A DNA stretch of 8,825 nt from JBFGCM01 sp041581135 (GCA_041581135.1 JBFGCM010000117.1:1-8825); one strand, 5' to 3'. Positions 1-6,024 are shown, counted from the first letter of the stretch. Notes: generated by a model from the sequence alone, not told the origin. A program made the numbers and translations.

Positions 1-1
1 A

Positions 2-14
2 GACCTAGCAGGTC
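2..14. repeat. Short perfect inverted repeat at left edge
   Basis: GACCT-AGC-AGGTC is a perfect 5-bp dyad with a 3-base centre, ending 22 bases before the ATG of the macro-CHAT gene. It could be an operator half-pair, the stem of a weak hairpin, or chance. The same bases are also open in frame with the downstream gene, so they may even be coding. Function is not assigned. Confidence 0.2.
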
Positions 15-36
15 AGATGACCGGCTCGATGCGTCC

Positions 37-2025
37 ATGACCGCTGCGAGCGACACTGCCGCCGCCCCGGCCCTCTCACGCACGTATGCCATCGGCAACT
101 CCCACCTGACGCTGACGCTCGGCGACATCACCACCTCCGACGCCCAGGCGCTGGTCAGCTCGGACGACTTCTGGCTGACCATGTCGGGCGGAGTGTCGCA
201 AGCCATCCGCAGAGCCGGGGGTGACCGAATCGCCCAGGACGCCGCCAAGAACGTCCCCGCCAGGTTGGGAGACATCGTCGTCACCACGGCGGGGCGCCTG
301 CCGGCCAGGTTCGTCTTCCACGCCGTCACCATCGGGCCCAACAACACGCGGCTCGGCGCCGACGAGATCATCTCGAGCATCACCACCCGGTGCCTCGCAA
401 TGGTCGATGCGCTGGGGCTCGACTCTGTGGCGCTCCCGGCGCTGGGCACCGGCACCGCAGGCTTCGAGGCCAAGGGCGTCGCCGTGAAGATGGCGGAGAT
501 CATCGCCAACGACCTCGCCGACTACGACCGTGACATACACGTGACCGTGTACCTGTTCGGGCCCCAGGACGATCCCCGGGTGCAACAGCAGTTTCTGGAC
601 TTCGTCGAGGAGTTCGCCCGCACGGTCCCCACCGCCACCCACAGGGAGGCCGCATCCGACGTGCCGACGCAGAGCATGCTGGCGACGCCGGCGCCAGACC
701 AAGAGACCGAGGAAGATCGACGCCTCCGACGGATGAACGAGGTTCGGAACCTCGTAGGAGCCGTCGAGGAACAGCTGTACACCCAAGAGCGGGAGCTGCT
801 CGGTCTGCGCTCCTCAGCAGCCGCCAGCAGCGAACAGTTGAACACGATCAACCGCGAGATCCGGGAGTTGAGCGAGCTGCGACTGGGTTACAAGGCTGAG
901 CTGAAGTCATTGGAGGACGAGGCTGCGTCACCGGCTGCACCCGAGCCGCCGCCGCCAACGCCGGCCGGTGCCTTCGTCGACTTCACACTCGAGGTCACCG
1001 ACAGCGACCAGATTCGCGCCTCTTCCCAGCACCACGGCGAGGTCGACGCCGACTTCAGCCTGGACGAGAGCGCCATCGAACTGAGCCTCGAGTTGAGCAA
1101 GAAGCAGCGGACCAACGTCGGACAGCTCGAGAGCCTGGGGAATGATCTGTATCGGGCCCTGTTCCCCGGCCCGATACAGAACCACCTCGACCGCACGGTC
1201 GCCGCAGCCCGCGCCTCCGGCGCACGAGTGCGGCTCCGCCTGATGCTCGACTCCCCACGCGTCTCGATGTTGCCGTGGGAGCTGCTCCACGATCCGAACA
1301 GCGACATGTACCTCTCGAACTCACCCGATGTGGCGGTCGCTCGCTACGTGCGCGGCCAGATCCCCAGGCATGCCATCGTATCTGGAGGTCGGCCGCTGAG
1401 GCTGCTCGTGGTGACAGCGATCCCGAACGACCAGCCCCAGCTCGACGCCGCCGGCGAGATCGCACTCGTCAACGAGGCGCTCCGCCCCCGAGTCGACGCG
1501 GGCGACGTGGAGGTCGAGATCCTCGAGCAGGCCTCGCTGCGCGGTCTGCTCACGAAGCTGACGGACGAGACGTATGACATCGTGCACTTCACCGGTCACG
1601 CGGGATTCCGAGCAGGAGCCGGACTCGTGATCATGGTCAACGAGCACGGCGGCTCCCGCATCCGCACCGCAGAGGACTTCGCCGGCGCCTTCATCGGCCC
1701 CCACCCACCCGGCCTCGTGGTGTTGAACGCGTGCCAGGGCGCGACCACAGACCAGACGGCGCCGTTCGTCGGCATCGCTCGCAAGGTGGTGCAGCGGGAG
1801 ATTCCCGCGGTCGTGGCCATGCAGTACCCCATCCGTGACACCACCGCCAAGCTGTTCTCCGAGGAGCTCTACACCAAGGTGGCCAAGGGCTGGCCGATCG
1901 ACACCGCGATCCAGGCGACCCGCAACGCCATCGCCACCGAGATCGGGCGCGACCGGCCGGACTTCGCCGCCCCCGTGCTGTTCTTACGATCGGCAGACGG
2001 CGAGATCTTCAGCCGGTCGGCCTGA
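37..2025 (+). CDS. Macro domain - coiled coil - CHAT protease fusion protein
   Basis: A 662-residue protein with three parts. Residues ~16-195 form a macro (ADP-ribose-binding) domain: LGDI near 28-31 with the Asp expected to contact adenine, the glycine-rich turn MSGGVSQAI at 49-57, and the phosphate loop ALPALGTGTAGF at 132-143. Residues ~222-296 are charged and heptad-like, a probable coiled coil, followed by a proline-rich linker (~299-310). Residues ~312-652 are a CHAT domain: MLPWELLHDP (411-420), IVHFTGHAG with His521, and VVLNACQGA with Cys566, the expected caspase-type His/Cys dyad, both intact. CHAT proteases are clan CD peptidases found in bacterial conflict systems. Inferred role: a cytoplasmic protease switched on by an ADP-ribose- or NAD-related ligand; no signal peptide or membrane segment is seen. 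The canonical macro NAAN motif is replaced by SSDD (41-44), so ADP-ribosyl hydrolase activity is doubtful. The frame is open to position 1 with no start codon in those 12 codons, and no Shine-Dalgarno site precedes the ATG, so the true start may lie upstream. No substrate gene is adjacent downstream. Confidence 0.88.
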   Translation: MTAASDTAAAPALSRTYAIGNSHLTLTLGDITTSDAQALVSSDDFWLTMSGGVSQAIRRAGGDRIAQDAAKNVPARLGDIVVTTAGRLPARFVFHAVTIGPNNTRLGADEIISSITTRCLAMVDALGLDSVALPALGTGTAGFEAKGVAVKMAEIIANDLADYDRDIHVTVYLFGPQDDPRVQQQFLDFVEEFARTVPTATHREAASDVPTQSMLATPAPDQETEEDRRLRRMNEVRNLVGAVEEQLYTQERELLGLRSSAAASSEQLNTINREIRELSELRLGYKAELKSLEDEAASPAAPEPPPPTPAGAFVDFTLEVTDSDQIRASSQHHGEVDADFSLDESAIELSLELSKKQRTNVGQLESLGNDLYRALFPGPIQNHLDRTVAAARASGARVRLRLMLDSPRVSMLPWELLHDPNSDMYLSNSPDVAVARYVRGQIPRHAIVSGGRPLRLLVVTAIPNDQPQLDAAGEIALVNEALRPRVDAGDVEVEILEQASLRGLLTKLTDETYDIVHFTGHAGFRAGAGLVIMVNEHGGSRIRTAEDFAGAFIGPHPPGLVVLNACQGATTDQTAPFVGIARKVVQREIPAVVAMQYPIRDTTAKLFSEELYTKVAKGWPIDTAIQATRNAIATEIGRDRPDFAAPVLFLRSADGEIFSRSA

Positions 2026-2066
2026 GACCCGGCTGCCGCCGCCCGGCACCGGAACGGCGTGGTTGG

Positions 2067-2072
2067 TACGCT
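2067..2072 (+). promoter_or_regulatory. Possible -10 box for upp (short or no leader)
   Basis: TACGCT fits the loose actinobacterial -10 pattern TAnnnT and ends nine bases before the upp ATG. No Shine-Dalgarno site is present in the 56-base gap, so transcription starting at or near the ATG (a leaderless mRNA) would explain both facts. No convincing -35 box is seen. The call is tentative because six-base matches are common. Confidence 0.25.
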
Positions 2073-2081
2073 CCGGCGGCA

Positions 2082-2702
2082 ATGAACCTGCACGTCGTCG
2101 ACCATCCCCTCGCCCGGCACTACCTCACCGTGCTGCGGAACAAGGACACCCGGCCAGAGGAGTTTCGCGCTGCCACCAGGCGACTGGCCTACACGATGAT
2201 CATGGAGGCCACCGCCGAAGCGCCCGAGACCCGCGTCGACATCGAGACGCCGCTCGAGCCCGCTGCGGGCTGGGTCGTGGAGAACATGGTGGCCGTAGCC
2301 GTGCTCCGCGCCGGGCTCGGACTGCTTGACGCGGTGCTCGATCTGATCCCCGAAGTGCAGGTGGGGTTCGCCGGCGTGCAGCGGGACGAGGAGACGGTGC
2401 TGCCGCAGGAGTACTACACCAAGTTCCCGGTCATGGACGACGCCACCGTGCTGGTCCTGGAGCCGATGCTGGCCACCGGAGGCTCCCTGTCGTGGGCGGT
2501 CTCCAAGATCAAGGAGTCGGGCGCTCGCAGGATCACGGCGCTGTGCGTGGTCACGGCGCCAGAGGGGGTCAAGCGGATGGAGGAGGACCACCCCGACGTC
2601 CGAATCGTGGCCGCTGCCAGCGACCGTGAGCTGAACGACTCTGCGTACATCTTGCCCGGTCTGGGCGACATGGGCGATCGGCTCTTTGGCACCTTCCACT
2701 GA
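2082..2702 (+). CDS. upp: Uracil phosphoribosyltransferase
   Basis: A 206-residue cytoplasmic enzyme of normal family length (about 208) that makes UMP from uracil and PRPP, the salvage step for free uracil. The N-terminus MNLHVVDHPL matches the family opening. VLRAGLGLLDAVL (74-86) is the family signature, EPMLATGGS (127-135) is the PRPP-binding loop, and GLGDMGDR (193-200) with the final LFGT is the uracil-binding C-terminus. The acidic residue starting the PRPP loop is Glu127, where the family normally has Asp (DPMLATGG); this is a conservative change and I expect an active enzyme. The start is fixed by the conserved N-terminus although there is no clear ribosome binding site. The next gene starts six bases after the stop, and deoB and deoA lie further downstream, so this is the base-salvage member of a pyrimidine salvage group. 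The identification is firm. Confidence 0.97.
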   Translation: MNLHVVDHPLARHYLTVLRNKDTRPEEFRAATRRLAYTMIMEATAEAPETRVDIETPLEPAAGWVVENMVAVAVLRAGLGLLDAVLDLIPEVQVGFAGVQRDEETVLPQEYYTKFPVMDDATVLVLEPMLATGGSLSWAVSKIKESGARRITALCVVTAPEGVKRMEEDHPDVRIVAAASDRELNDSAYILPGLGDMGDRLFGTFH

Positions 2703-2708
2703 GCGCCG

Positions 2709-3035
2709 ATGGCACGGCGCCGAAACCAGCCGTCGAACGACTCCGAGTCGACCATCGCCGAGACCATGACTCCCTTCGTGGCCGCCGTGGTGGGCGTGAT
2801 GCGGCGCCTCCAAGCCGGAGAAGTGATGACATACGGCGAGGTCGCCGCCGAGGCGGGGTATCCCGGAGCCGCTCGGGCCGTCGGTAATGTGATGAAGCAG
2901 GTCGATGGGCTCCCGTGGTGGCGAGTGGTGGCCGCCAACGGACGCCTCGTCCCGGGACACGAACGGCGTCATGCCCAACTGCTGCGAGCCGAAGGCGTAC
3001 GGGTATCCGACGGCAAGGTGACCGTCACCCGGTGA
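2709..3035 (+). CDS. Alkyltransferase-like (ATL) DNA-repair protein
   Basis: A 108-residue protein matching the DNA-binding domain of O6-alkylguanine-DNA alkyltransferase. TYGEVA (41-46) supplies the Tyr that rotates the phosphate for base flipping, RAVGNVM (56-62) holds the helix and the Arg finger (Arg56), and PWWR (69-72) sits where transferases have PCHR. The alkyl-accepting Cys is therefore Trp70 and the following His is Trp71, so it cannot repair by self-alkylation. ATL proteins instead bind O6-alkylguanine and hand the lesion to nucleotide excision repair; that role is from family knowledge. The first ~19 residues are polar, unconserved and probably disordered; an alternative ATG at 2766 (Met20) would drop them. 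It begins six bases after the upp stop and is likely co-transcribed with it. The link to nucleotide salvage is probably positional only. Confidence 0.9.
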   Translation: MARRRNQPSNDSESTIAETMTPFVAAVVGVMRRLQAGEVMTYGEVAAEAGYPGAARAVGNVMKQVDGLPWWRVVAANGRLVPGHERRHAQLLRAEGVRVSDGKVTVTR

Positions 3036-3075
3036 TCCGCTTCACCGGCTCGACCAGACTGCCGAAGAGAGACTC

Positions 3076-3432
3076 ATGCCCTTGTCATTCATCAGCGGAT
3101 ACATGGCCGGAACCAGGGTTGCCGGCAAACAGGTAGCTGCCGCGTCTGCGGCGGCATCCATCCAGGGAACGCCAGAAGCCAAGTTCATGGCGATCGAGGA
3201 CCGCCTGGACAAGATGGTGATCATCGTGGAGGCGATGTGGGACCTGCTCCAGGAGGCCGGCGTACCCGCCGACCGGCTGGAAGCGAAGATCGCCGAAGTC
3301 GACGCCACCCGCCGCCTCCGCAACGAGAGCCGGCCGTGTGCCAAGTGCAATGCGGCGATTCCGTCTGGACTCCAACGGTGCCAATGGTGCGGCCATCTCG
3401 ACGGTGAGGCAGACCCGCTGGCCGCGGTCTGA
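3076..3432 (+). CDS. Small protein with C-terminal zinc ribbon, function unknown
   Basis: A 118-residue protein that I do not recognise as a named family. The first ~30 residues are small and mildly hydrophobic (Gly/Ala-rich, with SGYMAG at 7-12) but do not form a clear membrane helix. Residues ~35-82 look helical and charged, possibly a coiled coil or dimer helix pair. The C-terminus has Cys88-x2-Cys91-x10-Cys102-x2-Cys105, a compact four-Cys zinc-ribbon knuckle expected to bind one Zn. Coding status is supported by a purine-rich ribosome site (AAGAGAG, 3065-3071) four bases before the ATG, by the ordered Cys pattern, and by its place between ATL and deoB on the same strand, 40 bases after the ATL stop. 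A protein- or nucleic-acid-binding adaptor is a guess from the zinc ribbon alone. Confidence 0.75.
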   Translation: MPLSFISGYMAGTRVAGKQVAAASAAASIQGTPEAKFMAIEDRLDKMVIIVEAMWDLLQEAGVPADRLEAKIAEVDATRRLRNESRPCAKCNAAIPSGLQRCQWCGHLDGEADPLAAV

Positions 3433-3441
3433 GGCCGCACT

Positions 3442-3457
3442 CCCGAGCTCGGGGTTT
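3442..3457 (+). terminator. 12-bp palindrome and short T run after the zinc-ribbon gene
   Basis: CCCGAGCTCGGG (3442-3453) is a perfect 12-bp palindrome nine bases beyond the stop codon and is followed by G and TTT. As RNA it could form a 4-bp GC stem with an AGCT loop, a short and weak terminator. As duplex DNA it could equally be a dimeric repressor site in front of deoB. If it terminates, deoB-deoA would be a separate unit from upp-ATL-zinc ribbon. Confidence 0.3.
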
Positions 3458-3500
3458 CATCCGCTCACCCGGTAGCCGATCGCAGCGCGGTCGAACCGGC

Positions 3501-3506
3501 CATACT
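3501..3506 (+). promoter_or_regulatory. Possible -10 box for deoB
   Basis: CATACT matches four of six bases of TATAAT and lies in the 92-base gap upstream of deoB, 18 bases before the chosen GTG start. A transcript starting about seven bases downstream would still include the strong ribosome site at 3515-3524. No recognisable -35 box is found at the usual spacing. It is listed because the gap is the largest in the plus-strand gene run and is the natural place for a promoter. Confidence 0.2.
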
Positions 3507-3514
3507 TGGCGCTC

Positions 3515-3524
3515 GGAGGTGATC
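3515..3524 (+). promoter_or_regulatory. Extended Shine-Dalgarno site that sets the deoB start
   Basis: GGAGGTGATC is complementary over ten bases to the conserved 3' end of bacterial 16S rRNA (GATCACCTCC). The GGAGG core ends five bases before the GTG at 3525, ideal spacing. The earlier in-frame GTG at 3519 overlaps the GGAGG core itself and cannot use it. The start at 3525 is therefore preferred. Confidence 0.75.
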
Positions 3525-4694
3525 GTGAAGATCAGACGGGCCGTCATTCTGGTCATGGACTCGTGCGGCGTGGGCGCCGCCCCGGACGCCGGCGACTACG
3601 GCGATGAGGGCAGCGACACCCTCGGGCACGTTGCCGAGGCGGTGGGTGGGCTCACCCTCCCCGCCTTCCAGGCGGCGGGGCTGGGCAACCTGCACGACGT
3701 CGTCGGCGTGCCGCCGGCTACCGACCCCACCATGGGCTACGGCAAGCTGACCGAGGCCTCCACCGGCAAGGACTCCACGACCGGCCACTGGGAGCTGGCC
3801 GGCATCGTGACCACCGAACCGTTCGCCACGTTCACCGACACCGGCTTTCCGGCCGAGCTCGTCTCCACCCTGGAACGTGCCACGGGCCACCGCTTCATCG
3901 GCAACTACGCCGCCTCGGGCACCGTGATCATCGAAGACCTGGGTTCCGAGCACTTCGAGACCGGCGCGCTCATCCTGTACACCTCGGCCGACTCCGTGCT
4001 CCAGATAGCGGCACACAAGGACGTGGTCCCCCTCGAAGAGCTGTACCGCGTGTGCAAAGCGGCTCGCCACATCGCCAACGACTACCACATCGGCCGGATC
4101 ATCGCCCGGCCCTTCGAAGGCGAGCTGGGTTCCTTTCACCGCACCTACGAGCGCCACGACTATGCGATGCCACCGCATGCGCCCACGGTGTTGGACATCG
4201 CCCGTGCGTCCGGGCTCGACGTCATCGGGGTGGGCAAGATCGAAGACCTCTTCGCCGGCCAAGGTCTCACCGAGGCCATCCACACCGAGGGCGACCTCGA
4301 CGGCATGCGCAAGACCATCAAGGCCATACGTCAGATCGACCGTGGCGTCGTCATGACCAATCTGGTCGACTTGGACATGCGGTACGGGCACCGGGAGAAC
4401 CCGAAGGGCTACGCCGCGGGCCTGGCGCTCATCGACGAGCATCTCCCCCACGTTCGCGACGCTCTCGGACCCGACGACGTGCTCATGATCAGTGCCGACC
4501 ACGGGAACGATCCCACCGACGGCGACACCAACCACACGCGGGAGTACGTGCCGCTGCTCGTCCACGGCCTGGCGGCTGCCGGCGTCGATCTCGGCACGAG
4601 AGAGCAGTACTGCGACGTTGCCGCCACCATCGCCGAGGGCTTGGGTATCCAACCGCCAGAACGTGGCGTGTCGTTCCTTGCGGACATCACGTGA
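3525..4694 (+). CDS. deoB: Phosphopentomutase
   Basis: A 389-residue cytoplasmic enzyme of the alkaline-phosphatase superfamily that interconverts (deoxy)ribose-1-phosphate and -5-phosphate, linking nucleoside breakdown to the pentose pool. Compared by eye with the Bacillus cereus enzyme, all metal and active-site ligands are present: Asp12 (MDSCGVG), Asp284 and His289 (NLVDLDMRYGHR), Asp325-His326 (SADHGND) and His337 (TNHTREYVPLL). The cap domain motifs YTSADSVLQIAAH and ARPFEGE are also kept. The phosphorylated Thr85 of the Bacillus enzyme aligns with Ser84 in GKDSTTGHWE (81-90); Ser can serve the same role, with Thr85 and Thr86 beside it. The length matches the short Bacillus-type form. 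The GTG start is set by an excellent ribosome site; a GTG six bases earlier would add two residues. deoA follows after 13 bases, a functional pair. The identification is firm. Confidence 0.97.
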   Translation: MKIRRAVILVMDSCGVGAAPDAGDYGDEGSDTLGHVAEAVGGLTLPAFQAAGLGNLHDVVGVPPATDPTMGYGKLTEASTGKDSTTGHWELAGIVTTEPFATFTDTGFPAELVSTLERATGHRFIGNYAASGTVIIEDLGSEHFETGALILYTSADSVLQIAAHKDVVPLEELYRVCKAARHIANDYHIGRIIARPFEGELGSFHRTYERHDYAMPPHAPTVLDIARASGLDVIGVGKIEDLFAGQGLTEAIHTEGDLDGMRKTIKAIRQIDRGVVMTNLVDLDMRYGHRENPKGYAAGLALIDEHLPHVRDALGPDDVLMISADHGNDPTDGDTNHTREYVPLLVHGLAAAGVDLGTREQYCDVAATIAEGLGIQPPERGVSFLADIT

Positions 4695-4707
4695 GTCGAG
4701 AGCGGTG

Positions 4708-6018
4708 ATGGACTTCTCGATCGTCGACCTCATCGAACGCAAGCGTGACGGGGGGTCGTTCACCGCACTCGAGATCGAGTGGATGATCAGCACGTACACC
4801 AACGGTGGCATCCCCGACTACCAGATGTCCGCACTCCTGATGGCCATCTTCTTGAAGGGTCTCTCAGCGGCGGAGCTCGCAGGATGGACCGACGCGATGC
4901 TCAACTCGGGGGACGTGCTGAATCTGTCCGCCGTTCCGAAACCAAAAGTGGACAAGCACTCCACGGGAGGCGTCGGCGACAAGGTCAGCCTCCCCCTCGC
5001 CCCGATGGTGGCTGCCTGCGGCGTCGCCGTTCCCATGATCTCGGGCCGCGGACTCGGCCACACCGGAGGCACGCTCGACAAGCTCGAGACGATTCCGGGA
5101 TTTCGCACCGAGCTCGACCCGACCGAGTTCGTCGAAGTGCTCCAGGACACGGGAATCGTCATGGCAGGCCAGTCCGCAACGCTGGCGCCGGCCGATCGCC
5201 TCCTCTACGCGTTGCGCGATGTCACCGGGACGGTTCCGTCGATCGACCTGATCGCCTCGTCGATCATGTCGAAGAAGCTCACCGAGGACCTCGACGGCTT
5301 GGTACTCGATGTCAAGGTCGGCAGCGGGGCGTTCATGAAGCATGAGCCCGGTGCCCGGAAGCTCGCCAAGACGATGGTCGAGATCGGGAAGGCGCACGAC
5401 ACCCAGGTCGTCGCCCTCCTCACCGACATGACGCAACCACTGGGCCATGAGGTCGGCAACGCCAACGAGATGGCGGAGTCCGTGGCGGTTCTGCGCGGCG
5501 AGGGACCTGAGGATCTCACGGAGCTCGTCTACCGCCTGGGCGAGGAGATGCTGCTGCTGGCCGGTGTCGACCATGATCGCCACGAGGCGCGAGACCGCCT
5601 CCGCAACGTCGTCGCATCGGGCCACGCATTCGAAACGTTCAAGGCGGTCGCCGTCGCCCAAGGCGGCGATCCGAAGGTCCTCGACAACCCAGCACTCCTC
5701 CCGATGCCCCGACACAGTCACCGAATCGTCGCCCCGGCCTCGGGGTACATCACGCGATGCGATGCCCTCGACATCGGGACGGGGGCGCTCCGGCTGGGGG
5801 CCGGCAGAGACAGCAAGGAGGCCACCATCGACCCTGCCGTGGGCATCACGGTTCTCCAGAAGCGCGGCGACCGCGTGGAAGAAGGCCAGCCGGTGGCGAT
5901 GGTTGGCTACAACGACGAATCCCGGCTGATGTCAGCACTTCCGCTCGTCGAACAGGCCTGGGAAGTGGGTGACGAACCGCCTCCGCCGCGTCCGCTCATC
6001 ATCGGCGAGGTTCGCTGA
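4708..6018 (+). CDS. deoA: Pyrimidine-nucleoside / thymidine phosphorylase
   Basis: A 436-residue cytoplasmic enzyme, usual family length, that phosphorolyses thymidine, deoxyuridine or uridine to the base and (deoxy)ribose-1-phosphate, the substrate of DeoB. The N-terminal helical part (1-65) is followed by the signature VDKHSTGGVGDKVSLP (81-96, phosphate binding) and SGRGLGHTGGTLDKLE (112-127). Base-contacting residues Arg170 (ALRDVT), Ser185 and Lys189 (SSIMSKK) match the E. coli Arg171, Ser186 and Lys190. The C-terminal PYNP_C domain spans ~340-425 (APASGYI, then RVEEGQPVAMV). Whether it prefers thymidine or accepts both nucleosides (Pdp type) cannot be told by eye. The frame is open far upstream into deoB, but homology begins at MDFSIVDLIERKRDG, so ATG 4708 is chosen; GTG 4705 directly before it is an equally spaced option, and GAGAG at 4698-4702 is the likely ribosome site. 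It starts 13 bases after deoB and is probably translated from the same mRNA. Confidence 0.96.
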   Translation: MDFSIVDLIERKRDGGSFTALEIEWMISTYTNGGIPDYQMSALLMAIFLKGLSAAELAGWTDAMLNSGDVLNLSAVPKPKVDKHSTGGVGDKVSLPLAPMVAACGVAVPMISGRGLGHTGGTLDKLETIPGFRTELDPTEFVEVLQDTGIVMAGQSATLAPADRLLYALRDVTGTVPSIDLIASSIMSKKLTEDLDGLVLDVKVGSGAFMKHEPGARKLAKTMVEIGKAHDTQVVALLTDMTQPLGHEVGNANEMAESVAVLRGEGPEDLTELVYRLGEEMLLLAGVDHDRHEARDRLRNVVASGHAFETFKAVAVAQGGDPKVLDNPALLPMPRHSHRIVAPASGYITRCDALDIGTGALRLGAGRDSKEATIDPAVGITVLQKRGDRVEEGQPVAMVGYNDESRLMSALPLVEQAWEVGDEPPPPRPLIIGEVR

Positions 6019-6024
6019 GCTTCC

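Noticed and set aside
1869..2978. 369-residue open frame on the minus strand opposite upp and ATL
   Set aside because: It spans parts of three well-supported plus-strand genes, is His/Gly/Arg-rich without motifs, and has no ribosome site.
3036..3075. Possible separate promoter between ATL and the zinc-ribbon gene
   Set aside because: The 40-base gap shows no -10-like sequence at a useful distance; the ribosome site at 3065-3071 is sufficient and read-through is simpler.
3519..3524. GTG at 3519 as the deoB start
   Set aside because: It lies within the Shine-Dalgarno core; GTG 3525 has correct spacing and begins right at the conserved N-terminal strand.
4492..4707. N-terminal extension of the deoA frame back into deoB
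   Set aside because: The extra 72 codons overlap the deoB coding end in another frame and lie before the point where phosphorylase homology begins (MDFSIVDLI). ATG 4708 or GTG 4705 is the sensible start.
4052..4708. 218-residue plus-strand frame inside deoB
   Set aside because: Arg/His/Pro-rich translation in the +1 frame of a certain gene; a standard GC-rich artefact.
3465..4811. 448-residue open frame on the minus strand opposite deoB
   Set aside because: deoB is certain on the plus strand; the antisense translation has no recognisable motif and is typical of high-GC shadow frames.
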